DNA from: Diospyros lotus
Lineage: Eukaryota; Streptophyta; Magnoliopsida; Ericales; Ebenaceae
Assembly: GCF_014633365.1 (NCBI RefSeq)
Contig: NC_068344.1
Coordinates: 12,787,669-12,851,668 of the forward strand
DNA length: 64,000 bases
Direction: 5' to 3'
The stretch's first letter is position 1; every line of letters begins with the position of its first letter. Shown piece by piece: positions 1 through 11,163 of this stretch. Made by a program: the position numbers and the translations under genes. The notes beneath the pieces were generated by a model. It had not been told where the DNA came from. It ran no database searches and saw only the letters and a list, made by a program, of their open reading frames with translations.

Positions 1-1
1 G

Positions 2-310
2 ATCAAAATAATTCTAAAGGATTTGATGTTTGAAAGTGGATCAATGAAACTATATTATGATAACAAATCAACTATCAGTATAGCACACAACCCAGTACAA
101 CATGATCGAATGAAGCATGTAGAAGTGAACAAACATTTCATCAAGGAGAAAATTGATAGTGGACTCATTACTATCCCTCACGTGACATCAGAAAACCAAT
201 TGTTTGATGTTTTAACCAAAGAGTTGCCCACTTCTAGGTTTCAAGAAATTGCTGGCAAGTTGGGAATGAAAGATATCCATTCACCAGCTTTAGGGAGAGT
301 GTTGGAATAA
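2..310 (+). pseudogene. Ty1/Copia RNase H C-terminus (partial at window edge)
   Basis: The frame is open from the left window edge to a TAA at 308-310 and encodes about 102 residues of the end of a Copia polyprotein. The RNase H signature YYDNKSTISIAHNPVQHDR is followed by KHVEVNKHFIKEKI and a LTKELP-like tail, in the order seen at the C-terminus of Copia polyproteins. RNase H degrades the RNA strand of the RNA:DNA hybrid during reverse transcription in the virus-like particle. The upstream polyprotein lies outside the window, so whether the whole element is intact is unknown. The stretch has no internal stop and is better preserved than the other element coding regions here. Confidence 0.85.
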
Positions 311-560
311 TAGAAATGGAAGACTTACTCGGCTAATGAGCTCACCATTGAATAAAGAAGATTATGTTTTCTAGTGTAGATATGGAATGTACAATTAGTT
401 TTTCTTTGTATTAATTAGCTGCCTAATTAGTTAGTTTCCTAATTGTATAGGTTTCCTTAATAGCTAGTTTCCTTAGAAGATAAATTGATAGTTTCTTTAC
501 GAAGGTGTCATGTTATAATTGGGAGCACTTGCAGCCTTTGTTCCTCTCAAGAAACCAATC
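300..560 (+). repeat. Probable 3' LTR start of the Copia element
   Basis: A purine tract (tttagggagag, 290-299) directly precedes TGTTGGAATAATAG at 300, the arrangement expected of PPT plus 3' LTR just after the RNase H stop. The sequence is AT-rich with repeated attagttagtttcct motifs. I could not find the right end of the LTR; 560 is a guess. There is no second copy in the window to compare with. Confidence 0.45.
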
Positions 561-1399
561 AAACACCTCCCGATCACACTCTCAACACATCGGCCAATAA
601 ACCACAAAGCAAACAGATAATAAAGAATATAAATTAATCAAAGAACATAACAGGAAATGAAACACGCAAACCACATAAGAAGACAAAATTTTCTCTTGGT
701 TCATGCCAATTGAATTGGCACTACATCCAGCCTTAAAACCACCACTAAGCAGCCTTCTTTATTGATGAAAACAATACAAGACTTCCCTCTTCACTTTCTC
801 ACGATACAAGCCTTCCCAAAAGTGTACAAGATTACAACTTTCTCACACTCTAGGCTCTCGCGAAATCAAAAGAGAACATGCGGCTTTTAGACCTTCAGCC
901 CCTCACCCCCGTATTTATAGAAAATAGGGTGATATTTCCTAGGGTCGGTTATGAAATTTTCGGTTTTGCCCTCTACTAATAACTAATATTACAAGAGAGC
1001 CACCCACCTATCAACTAATCCCATAATCGCATACAAATATGTATATTAACCTATCACTAACTCTCGACAATCTTTAACATGTCAAAATTCATCTTAAATA
1101 TAACTGTAAATCTATATTGTGAATATACAAGAATTTTGAGAATTCCTACAGTTGCTCAAGCAGATATACTTGTCAATGTATAATAAAAGTTTCTATTATA
1201 TATTGCAAGGACCCACTAACTTTTGTAAATTCCAATTTTCTACCATATAATACAAATTTCTTTTATTTTCTTGCACTTATTCACATAAGCCCCTCAAGCA
1301 ATTATAAAATTACACTCAAGACTTTGTTTTTACTTTTCTTTTGCCACATGTGCCCTCACTCCCAAGCACTCATATATATATATATATTATATATATATA
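561..1399. other. No gene seen; LTR-like debris and AT microsatellite
   Basis: No coding signal. Bases 600-950 look like an antisense LTR leader: C/T-rich on this strand, with gtatttatagaaaat near 911 that resembles a TATA region read either way. A short (TA)n tract lies at 1372-1398. No ends or target duplications could be fixed. Confidence 0.3.
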
Positions 1400-1844
1400 G
1401 AACATATATTCATCATGCTAAGGGAACTTGAGTATTAAATTATTATTGGACCCCTTATTGGATTGTCACAGTGATCACATGTTTCGGCTACAAAATTAAC
1501 AAAGAGGGCTCAATCTCAAGCTAATTATGTTATTGTCCTATAGTTCAAGCCTCAATATTTTTGGTCAATTATAGTTGAATTGTTGAAAGTTAAAGACTTT
1601 CAACCACCTTACTTTATCTCATGACCCTGAGGGTATTTTTGTAATAAAATCTATAGATGCATAAGTAATTGTACTAAGCAGTTACCGCTTTAGTTACTTG
1701 TACCATTTAGTTATGCCTTAAGAAATCGAGGGTAATAGCCTATGAAAGGCCATATACGGAGGATGATGGGAATCATTAATGAAGAGACTGGTTCTTTCCC
1801 TCTATATTCTAGAATTGGCCAAGCCTCAGATCCAAGGTGTGACA
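1400..1844 (+). repeat. 3' portion of the 5' LTR of Gypsy-1 (left end unresolved)
   Basis: The sequence ends ...GTGTGACA at 1844, directly before a primer-binding site, so it must be the end of a 5' LTR. The LTR start was not found and no 3' LTR copy is present, because the element is cut off after RNase H at about 5040. Confidence 0.5.
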
Positions 1845-1847
1845 TTT

Positions 1848-1859
1848 TGGTATCAGAGC
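1848..1859 (+). promoter_or_regulatory. Primer-binding site of Gypsy-1
   Basis: TGGTATCAGAGC is complementary to the 3' end of plant initiator tRNA-Met and lies three bases after the LTR terminal CA. It fixes the LTR/internal boundary. Confidence 0.85.
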
Positions 1860-1943
1860 TGGCGGTCCTCGGTAGCATATCCCTGCTTGAGGCGAAGTGA
1901 ATTGCGATCAGTTGGTGCAATAAGTGAGTGATCGGATCTGGAG

Positions 1944-4900
1944 ATGGTGGAAGGAACGAGACTTAAGCAATTGGAGTCTAGAATGGAAGCACTGAAGTTT
2001 GGGATGACTCAGACACATGAAGCAGTTACCCAAAGTAGAGAAGATGTGGCTGGGATTAGAGGTGGGATGCGGGAGGAGTTGACGACCTCTCAGGGGAACA
2101 TGCATGCAACGTGAATTGGAAAGGCATAGGGAGGCTATGGATCAGTATTGCTAGAGGATTAACAGCATGTTCAACAAGTTGTTGTCTCTACCACAATTCT
2201 GGTTGCCTCTGGAATTTCCTCCCAGATTAGAGCTAATCCAAATCTGACCGGTCAAGGCATACTTCCAAGGCCTCAAGGAGCAACAGAGGCGGAGGAGTTA
2301 CAGGACACGAGGCCCGGTGTCCAAGTAAGGGAACTAAACCAACATACTAGTAATCACACATCATTGCCAAGGTTAGAAATACTTTTGTTTGATGGATCCA
2401 GGCCGAGGTGGTGGATCCGTCGGTTTGAACGTTTTTTCCAATTCTATAATGTGGTTGAACCCCAGATAATTACCTTGGCAACAACCTATCTTAATGATAC
2501 GGCTGATTCATGGTTTCAAGGATGGTTTCGATTTGGAGGGGGTTGAGACATGTTGGATTGACTTTGCTAAGGAAAGGTATAAAAGATTTGGAGAGAAGAA
2601 CACGACGGACGTAATTGAAGAGTTTAATAAACTCAAACAGGAGGGAACAATTATAGAGTATTTGGAGAAGTTTGAGGAGTTAGGGGCCTTGATGTGGAAT
2701 GCTCAACCATCCCTCACTGAGTAATACTTTGTGTCAAGCTTTATCAATGGCCTTAAGGATGAATTGAGATCTATGGTGAAAATGATGATGCACTCTATTG
2801 TTAGACAAGCAGCCGAGAAGGCCAAATTACAGGAGCTAACCTTAGAAGCTATCTACAAGTGGAACAAGGTCCAATCTCAGACTATTCCTTTGATTAGCCT
2901 ACCTGCAAGAGGGAATTCTAAGACATTGGGGATAGGAGTGGCTTTGGGCTTATAGAAAGGGAATCATCATGCCCTGGCAATTAGGAACCCTATTATGGAA
3001 CAGAGGAGACAACTTGGGTTGTGCTATAAATGTGGGATCGTTATAGTCCTGGCCACCAATGCCGAAGGCAATTGTTGAACATGGAAGGGATGGATGAGAA
3101 GAAGAAGTGGATAGTGGGGTTGTTGTGGAGGATACCCCTAAGGAGGACCAAGGATATGAAGGGGGAGAAATCTCATTTCATGCACTCAAGGGGGGACCTA
3201 CGAGAAAAATCATCAAGGTGAGGGGACAAGTAGGGAAGAGGAAGATTATGGTATTGATAGACAGTGACAACACTCACAGCTTCTTGAATGAAGCAACTGC
3301 CACTAAATTGGGGTGCAAACTCATGGACACCACTCCCTTATCAGTGACAGTGGCTAATGGGAATAAGATGTATAGCCACTATAAGTGTGTCAGCTTTTAA
3401 ATGGGTGATGCAAGAACAGGAGTTCATTGTTGATCTAAGAATTTTGGAATTAGGGGGTTGTGATGTAGTCCTCGGGGTGGATTGGATGAGGACAGTGAGT
3501 CTCCTGACCTTTGACTTCACATTAGATATTGAAGGGAAGAAACTAACATTGAGTGGCAGTTTGGAAGTAGGGGAATGTAAGGTGATCACTGGCAAAAGGC
3601 TACAGAATCTAATATCTAAAGGGAATGGGAAGATATCCCAAATGTTCTCCATTCGGGCTGTGGAGATGGGTGCAGATAAATAGGGAAGCCCTATTGCCAA
3701 TGACTTCTTTGCGGAGGTAACACACCCTAAAGCTTTACAGTCATTACTATTGGAATTTAAAGATTTGTTTGTTGAACCCTTATCTCTACCACCAAGTAGA
3801 CCCTTTGATCAATCTATCCCACTTAAACCCAACTCAGAACTAGTAAATATCCGTTCCTACTGGTACCCATCTATCCAAAAGGCTAAAATTGAAAAGCAAG
3901 TTAAAAACATGCTTAATTCTTCAATAATTCAACCTAGCTAGAGCCCCTTTGCATCTCCTGTTCTTCTTGTTAAGAAAAAATATGACTCTTGGTGTTTCTA
4001 CATAGACTATTGACAGCTTAATGCCCTTACTGTGAAAAACAAATTCCCTATACCCTTAATTGAGGACATATTAGATGAACTTAAAGGGGATGCCATCTTC
4101 TCCAAATTAGATCTATGTGCAGGGTATCACCAAATCAAAATGAACCTTGTCAATATCCCAAAGACAGCTTTCAGAACCCACTAGGGCCTATATGAATTTA
4201 AGGTAATGCCCTTTGGGCTTACCAATGCCCTAGCCATTTTCCAGGCCCTGATAAACCACTTGTTTTCCCCTTACCTAAGGAAATTCCTACTTGTTTTCTT
4301 TGATGATATTTTGGTCTATAGCCTTGATCTGGAATAACACCTATCCCACCTTAAAACTACCTTTGAAATCCTTAAATCCAATCAGTTATATGTAAATCTC
4401 TCTAAGTGTACCTTTGCAAAGAAAGAGGTGGAATACTTAGGGCATATACTTTCGAGAAAAGGAGTTAGCACAGACTTAAAAAAAAATATCAGCTATGTTG
4501 GAATGGCCAAGACCCTCGTCTATCAGGGAATTAAGTGGATTCCTAGGGCTAACCGGGTACTACAGAAGGTTCATACAACATTATGGGATAATAAGCCCTT
4601 AACTAAGTTACTCAAGTAGGATAACTTCAAGTGGAACCCCCCCCCCAAGCAGAGGCAACATTCCTTACACTTAAGAGGGCTATGACACAAGCCCTAGTCT
4701 TGGCCCTACTTGATTTCTCTAAACCCTTTGTGGTTGAAACAGATGCTTGTGACAATGGGGCGGGAGTGATATTGGTGCAAGAAGGAAGGTCAATAGCCTA
4801 TATCAGTCAGGCACTTGCTACTAAGCATTTGGGGATAAGTGTATATCATAAGGAGCTTCTGGCCATGATAGTGGCTATAAGTAAATGGAGGCATTATTTG

Positions 4901-5040
4901 GAGAGAACTCAATTCATTATTAAAACTAATCACGAGAGTCTAAGGTACGTACTTCGACAAGGATTACATACCCAACTATAGAGGAAGGGGGTGTCCAAAT
5001 TGTTGGGCCTTGATTACATAATACAGTTAAAGGGGAACAC
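1944..5040 (+). pseudogene. Ty3/Gypsy gag-pol remnant (Gypsy-1), no integrase
   Basis: Gag opens at ATG 1944 and is broken by stops. Around 2980-3070 lies a CCHC zinc knuckle (CYKCG then GHQC) with a one-base frameshift inside it. The protease follows at about 3190-3390; its active site reads IDSDNTHSF, an altered D-S/T-G triad. Reverse transcriptase spans about 3950-4440 with MPFGLTNA and the catalytic box FFDDIL near 4300. RNase H (about 4631-4981) begins with the VETDACDNGAG region. Several UAG/UGA codons stand where coding codons are expected. The frame is lost near 5040, so integrase and 3' LTR are missing. The element is dead. VFFDDIL suggests a Reina/CRM-like chromovirus, but I am not sure of the clade. 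Confidence 0.85.
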
Positions 5041-5687
5041 CAACTCTTAGTGTATCAATGCAAGGGTTTTACTAGTTTTCAAAACTTTTTCGAAAAAATC
5101 ATACAAACGCAATGGAAATAAAAGCGATAATCACTTTGCAAGACTTGGTATTAAATGATCATATGCATTACAATTGAAACCACACCATAGGGGGTAAGAT
5201 GGTATATCTCACAGTGGTTTCAAATCTGATGTAGAGGCTGGAATCCTCCTTGTGGTAGCAATAGCTTGCTCTCGAACACTCATTTGGATGACTAATCCCG
5301 ACCCTTGAAACTACAAGGGCCCTAGTCGATCCACACTTCTAGTAGTAGGTGAAATCAACAAGAATGCCTATTGGCTCGCTAGGCTTCTTGTTGGTGATTC
5401 AAGCTGGAAACGGGTTCAAAGAAAGAATACCCAATCCAATAGATAATCTATTTGGATGGGATTGCTACTCTAGCAATTAAGAGATGAGTGGAGCAAGAAG
5501 GAGAGCAATAGGGGAAGGGTTGTAGGCTCTGGAAGAAGGAAGAGAAGAAACACTGGCCGAGAGAATGGCCAAGCATCAAATGTAGGTGCAACCTTTTTTT
5601 TTCCTTCTTCTTCTTCTTCACTTATATATCAACATCTTGCATCATATAGAATTGTTGTTTAATTCTTGTTTAGCTCTTTAGCATTTT
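5041..5687. other. Antisense LTR-like debris, no gene
   Basis: At about 5045 sequence type changes abruptly at the end of Gypsy-1. The following bases resemble an LTR read backwards and seem to resume after the hAT element, at 6679-6950. No coding frame is visible. The last eight bases, 5680-5687, are the left target duplication of the hAT element. Confidence 0.35.
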
Positions 5688-6670
5688 CAGTGTTCTAAAA
5701 ATCAGGCTAGGCGCCCGCCTAGGCGCCGCCTAGCCGCTAGGCGACTGCTGGCCGCCCCGAAATTGCCCTAGTCGGGCCTCCTAGGCGCCGGCCCGAGTAA
5801 ACGTCCGGCTTGGGTGCCCAGGCGGCGCCTAGTCGGCCAGCGCGCCTAGGGCTTTTTAGGGCTTTTTTTGCTAAATCATAAATCGAACCTGTTAGCGTCT
5901 CCCCCTCTTCACTCTCTTCTCACCTCAACGTTGCTGCCTCAACGTCGCCAAGCTTCATCGGCCCGCCAGTAGCTCACCGTCGTTGTTGCGTCCAACTCCA
6001 TCCTCGCCGCCAAGCTTCATCGTCACCGCCTCTTATCTGTCGCGTCCTCCTCGTCCTCGTTGCCTCAGCGTCGTCGCCCCCGCCCCCGTCTTCGCCGTCG
6101 AGCTCCATCTCCGCCGCGGCAAGCTCCATCCTCACCGCCAAGCTTCATCGTCACCCCCTCTTATTTGTCGCGTCCTCCTCGTCCTCGTTGCCTCAGCGTC
6201 GTCGCCCCCGCCCCCGTCCTCGCTGTCGAGCTCCATCTCCGCCGCGGCAAGCTCCATCTCCGACGACTCGTAACCTCTCTCTCCCCCTCTCTCTCTGTGG
6301 GTTGTGCGTTTTTGCTGCGTTTCTGGTTTGTTTTTTATGTTTTTTATTTTATTTCATTTTCTTTTCTATTTATATATAATTATTAGATTTATATTTAATT
6401 TTTATTATTAATTATATATATTCTATAATATTTGCAAAAAATCTGCTACTTGCTTATAGTATATTAATGTTTTTATTATTGGTTTATGTTGCATTATTAA
6501 TGCTTTTCAACTTTGATTTAATTAAAAATAACATCAAATTACATTACAAAATTTAAAAAATAAAAAAAAATAGCAGTTTTCTAGGCTCCGCCTAGGCCCC
6601 CGCCTAGGCGCCCTAAGCGCTAGGCCCCAGCTTGGCGCCCGACTAGCGCCTAGTGCTTTTTAGAACACTG
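5688..6670. mobile_element. Non-autonomous hAT element, 983 bp, with 8-bp TSD
   Basis: The inverted ends are CAGTGTTCTAAAAA at 5688 and its complement ending at 6670. They are flanked by an identical 8-bp duplication, agcatttt, at 5680-5687 and 6671-6678. An 8-bp duplication is the mark of hAT transposases. Subterminal zones are packed with short GCCTAGGCGC-type palindromes. No transposase is present, so it must move in trans. The centre (about 5890-6270) is GC-rich and gene-like and holds a tandem duplication; the right half is AT-rich. The clean target duplication argues for a fairly recent insertion. Confidence 0.9.
6011..6265 (+). repeat. 128-bp tandem duplication inside the hAT element
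   Basis: The unit beginning caagcttcatcgtcaccgcc at 6011 is repeated from 6139 with few changes; a diverged partial unit lies just upstream near 5949. Overlapping proline/serine/arginine-rich frames result from composition (CCT/CGC-rich). They are not convincing proteins. Confidence 0.8.
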
Positions 6671-6959
6671 AGCATTTTCAAAATTCTCAAATGAATGTAA
6701 ATAAATTATAGCATATACAAACTCTTGCTAGTATCAATTTATGTTGTGTTTGAAACCATGTGGTTATGCATTAGATTTCTCTTATCCATTAAATCACTTT
6801 AAATTTTGGAGTAAAAAAACAATCCTATATGAGATAAGTTAATAATGCATTTTAATAATAAACTCTCTATTGGTTAAACAAAGAGATGTTTAACTATATA
6901 TTAGCGTATTAACTATTTGCTAAAGTTCCTTAATTTTGTATTCATATAGTTAGTCTTCA

Positions 6960-9710
6960 TTAACAACAAATGCAACATGCCAAGCCTTTATCCTACTAAG
7001 TGGGGGTTGGCTATATAATAATATAAGTTCTAGCTCTCCGTTCATTTCTATCCATAGGCTTATTTTTTGTCAAGCCCATTTATATAATATCAAACCTAAG
7101 TGCCTCCTACCAAGTTTTTCTTGATCTTTCTCTACCTCTTTTACTAACTTCTTGTTTTGTTCCATTTGCTCTCCTCATAGGAGTCTTTATTGGTCTTTTT
7201 CTCACATGACCAAACTATTTTAATTGTGTCGCTTGCATTTTATCTTCAACAGGAGTCATTCCAACCTTATTAATTAGTATGAATAACTTTATTTTTAATT
7301 TTATATTATCTTCTCCTTACATGATCAAATCATCTTAATTATATCTCTCATTCATCTTATTTTCAATAGGAGCAACTTTGACTCTATACAACTAATCTCA
7401 TGTTTAATCCTATCATGTCTTGAATGACTAGACATCCATTATAACATCTTGATCTCAATTATGCTCGTATTTTGCACATATTGGTGTTTTATTACCTAAC
7501 ATTTATTCTTATAACATTTCTATAAATTTTTTTTTTTTAACTTCAATGGAATTTTACGATCACATAAGACATTGGATGCATTTTTCCATGTTAATCATTT
7601 TGTTTTAATTCTATTGGTAATGTTTTCATTCATAGTTGTCAAAGGTGCACCTAGGTGCAAGGCGCAACACTATGCTTGAGGTGCTTAGGTGCACGATGTG
7701 TGCGCCTCATGCAAGGGTGCATGAGGCACATGCCTTGTATATATAAATATATTAAAACCCTATTTCTTGTCCATTTGTCATTTTATATCTTATTTCTTGT
7801 TGATTTGATTATATATTCTTGTATATCAGTGAGAGGCGAACCTAGTGGTGTAAGAAGGAGCTCTACCAGATCTCCCACCCCCTGAGATCCTTCGGCAATG
7901 ATGTTCACTTGTTAGAGAACTATTCATGTTTGCATTCTGCTTCTTTCTTCTTTCTTTCTTCTAATTTCTGTTGTAATTTAGAAGAAATAATTGATAAGAA
8001 TGTTTTCATTGTATGCTCTATTAATTTTTTTCCTCTCTTCTAATTTCTTTTTCTATTTAAAAGAAACCAATTGTTTTTTTTGTAACTATTTTTGCTATGT
8101 GTTTTACTGTAACTTCTTTTTTCTTTTTTCTAATTGCAAAAGAAATTAGAAAAAACTAATTGTTTTCCTGTAATTGTTTTTTATAGTGTATTTTGCTATA
8201 ATTTTTTATTTCCTCTGATCTCTTTTGCAATTAGAAGAAACTAATTGCAAAAAAAAATTAATTGTTTTTCTTCAATAATATTAGTTGTTATTATAGTATT
8301 GGATATTTGTTATTTATGATTTTATGAGTTTGCATCTACCTCTTAGATGCATCTTTATAGGTATATATTGAAAAGAATAGTGTATAAGTATTTTAGGAGC
8401 ATTTTGAATAAATGTGCACCTCATATGCTTGAGGCTTGCGCTTCGTCTTGTGCCTAGGCCCCAAGCATTAATTTGTGCCTCAATATGCCTTTGTCTTTTG
8501 ACAACTATGCTTTTACTATCTCTTCATCATTTTTGGGGGATTTATCTTTTTCTGGGGATCTGAATTTTAAGTCTCACCGTAACATCAATTACATAGCTTT
8601 ATTAAACTTATATTTCATATATTCCATTTTCAATCTACCTTACTTTAGACCTTTAGATGTATTGAGTCACCTTTGTTTGGATGTACTGAGTCCATCCTTT
8701 ACCTAGGGTATAGAGATAGACTTAAAGCAAACCTTTGGTGTATTCCAATTCTAATTGAAAAAGTCTTAGTATCCCCTCCACATGTTGTAACTCATATTTT
8801 TGCTCCATGATATGTCTTTAGTAGCCTGTACATGTGCAATGCAGACTCATTTCTCCTCTAAACCCTCCATAAGACCTTTTTAGGAACTTTGTGATAAGTT
8901 TTTTCTAAATCTATAAACACCACATATTTGTTTATTGCTAACTGTTTCCATTAGGCACCTCTACAAGTATATAGATTTCATCATTGACCTGCCAAGCATG
9001 AAACCAAAATGGTTTTCATAGACCTTGGTTTCTTTTCTTAACCTTTCCTCAACTACTCTCTTCCAAAGTTTCATAGTTGGTTCATTAACTTGATTTCTCT
9101 GTAATTTCTACAACTTTGATTAATCTCATTTGTTTTTCTGAAGAGGCAGTAGAATGCTGCTTCTCCATTTGTCAGACCTCCTCTTCCATTTAAGGATCCC
9201 ATTGAATAATTTTGTTAACCTCAAAATATCATCTTCTCCCATGCATTTCCATGCTTCTATTGGGATATGTTTATAGAACATATAATTATTTTTCAGAATT
9301 ATCAAGATGTCCCAATGTAAATTTGTTTCTCAACATTCATTGATAGACTTGAGAATTTCTCCTTCCATATCTCCATGATCACCCTGTCAGTTACTTACCT
9401 TTTGGTTTTCAACTTTTATACACTTGGCTCAAATATTTGTTCCTCTCTCTTGCTTTAGCCAACTAGATTTCTCTTTCCCCATCTTTCTATGAAGTCAGTC
9501 ATACAAATTTTTATAGCCATTTGTTTTTGCTTCACCGACAACCTTCTATGCCTTTTTCCACTAAAGTATACATCTTCCAATTTTACTCATCAGGATATGT
9601 TCACCAAGTCTTGTAATGAGTTTTCTTGGTTTAAAATTTTTCTCTTACCTTCTTACTCCCCCATGACTTCTCTTGGTTTGGAGCTTTTCTTTTTGACTCT
9701 CCTAAAATAG
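6960..9710 (-). pseudogene. RTE-clade LINE reverse transcriptase remnant, split by a DNA element
   Basis: Read on the minus strand from about 9700 down, conceptual fragments follow RTE-clade RT order. QSCRNYREIKLM and NFGRE lie near 9060-9120, ENHFGFMLGRSMM near 8990, and a GGDTKTFSIRIGIHQ block near 8760. Beyond the inserted element, a C-terminal HVRKRP...KRGRERSRKTW segment lies at about 7115-7240. Frames are broken by many stops and indels, so this is an old dead copy. Bases 7631-8509 belong to a later inverted-repeat element. No endonuclease domain is recognisable, and neither a poly-A-like 3' end nor a TSD could be fixed. Confidence 0.75.
7631..8509. mobile_element. Inverted-repeat DNA element (hAT-like), 879 bp, inside the LINE
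   Basis: The inverted ends are CATAGTTGTCAAA at 7631 and TTTGACAACTATG up to 8509 (12-13 bp). Inside each end lie GCACCTAGGTGC / GTGCCTAGGCC motifs. The eight flanking bases (ttttcatt versus cttttact) match at five of eight positions, compatible with an eroded hAT duplication. There is no transposase. It interrupts the LINE at about 7630/8510, so it is younger than the LINE. Confidence 0.65.
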
Positions 9711-11163
9711 CTTTTTCTGTATTTCAAATTGTAGCGCCCATCTCCTTCGGCATTATATCCTACATATATCTAGAAATGATTTAAAATCAATTATTTGCTA
9801 AGCTTATTTATAGATTTATCTTTATCATGTAAAAAGTTCATTAAATTGTAAAATATAGATATCTTATTCATCGTATAGACATGGTTAAAATTGATTTGAC
9901 AATTGGATGTCTTCAAGTAAAAATCTTTGACTAATATATTTTCTTTTTTATTCTTATGAAGTAAATAAAGTAAGATCGTAACATAACATCACATAGGCAT
10001 TCAATTTACCAATATATATGCAATATTCATATATAAATCATTTAAATCGATTGATATCTTTTAGATAATATTTATTATGTGTAATGCTAATTAAATTTAA
10101 AGTACTAGTACATTGCACCTCCGGACTTCGTTAAAATTAGTATTTTGATCCAGTCTCCAATTTAAATTAAATGACTAATTATTTTTAAGTTGTAATCATA
10201 TTAAGTAGGATACTCTGAGTTTTAACTAATTTATAAATAATATCCATTAAAGAATTTGTGAATCATGTATACAAAAATATTTCTAATTTAAATACGCATA
10301 CTTTGTTGATCTTATACCATATCAGATTTCGTGACATGGTCAACATAATCAATGATGATTATGTGGGATTAAAGTTTTGTGTTGTGGTGGTAGTAAATGC
10401 AGTTTACATTCTTGAATCAATTTTCATTTATTTGAAGTTAAACCAATGTATGTGTCAAATAATAATTTAATAATTTAGTAGTTTAATTTAACTAGACATT
10501 TTTTTTCATGTCTTACGCCATTTTAGATTTTATAAACATAGTTTGTATGATTAAATCATGACTGATAATATGGTCTTTTTTTTTTTTCCTTTCATTTTTA
10601 AACTCAATCATATTATATTTGTCAATCTCAATCATATTTGTCAAACAATAGTATCAATTTAGAAAAATTATATTATATTTTTCTTTTCAAACAGAAACAA
10701 AAATAGTAATAGACATGTTCGTAACTTTCATCAATTACACAAATCAAACTAAACATTATCTTAGTTATTTTTATAAATATTATGAAGAAAGAAATGATGT
10801 AGAGATGGAGATAAACAACCCTTCATCTTGGTTTCTTACTTCTTTATTTCAATAGGCAAAATGGTCTAAAGGTAATTAAAACATATAATGCAAGGGGAAA
10901 AAAGAAAATTGCAATGGGAAAAGGGTATAAAGTGAATTACATATAAAACATTAGGGTCTGTAACGGTAATTGTTGATGGTAGATGGGACAAAAAATTTGA
11001 ACTCCTGTTTCCTAGATGATGAATAGACTTGTCAGCAAGAAGCATAGTTCTCAACTTGATAGGTGCATAAGAGCATATGCTTGTAATGTGCGTTAGCAAT
11101 TTCTGCATTTATTGATGAGTGCAACATGTAAATGTTTTCTGATACTATGAAATGTTTGTCTAG
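9711..11163. other. No gene seen; AT-rich sequence upstream of SAM50 exons
   Basis: This is strongly AT-rich. I looked here for the missing SAM50 N-terminal (POTRA) exons and saw none. It may be intron or an old promoter. The last bases, ttgtctag up to 11163, serve as a splice acceptor. Confidence 0.4.

Noticed and set aside
9489..9710. 73-codon plus-strand frame
   Set aside because: Antisense to the RTE LINE remnant; no features of its own.
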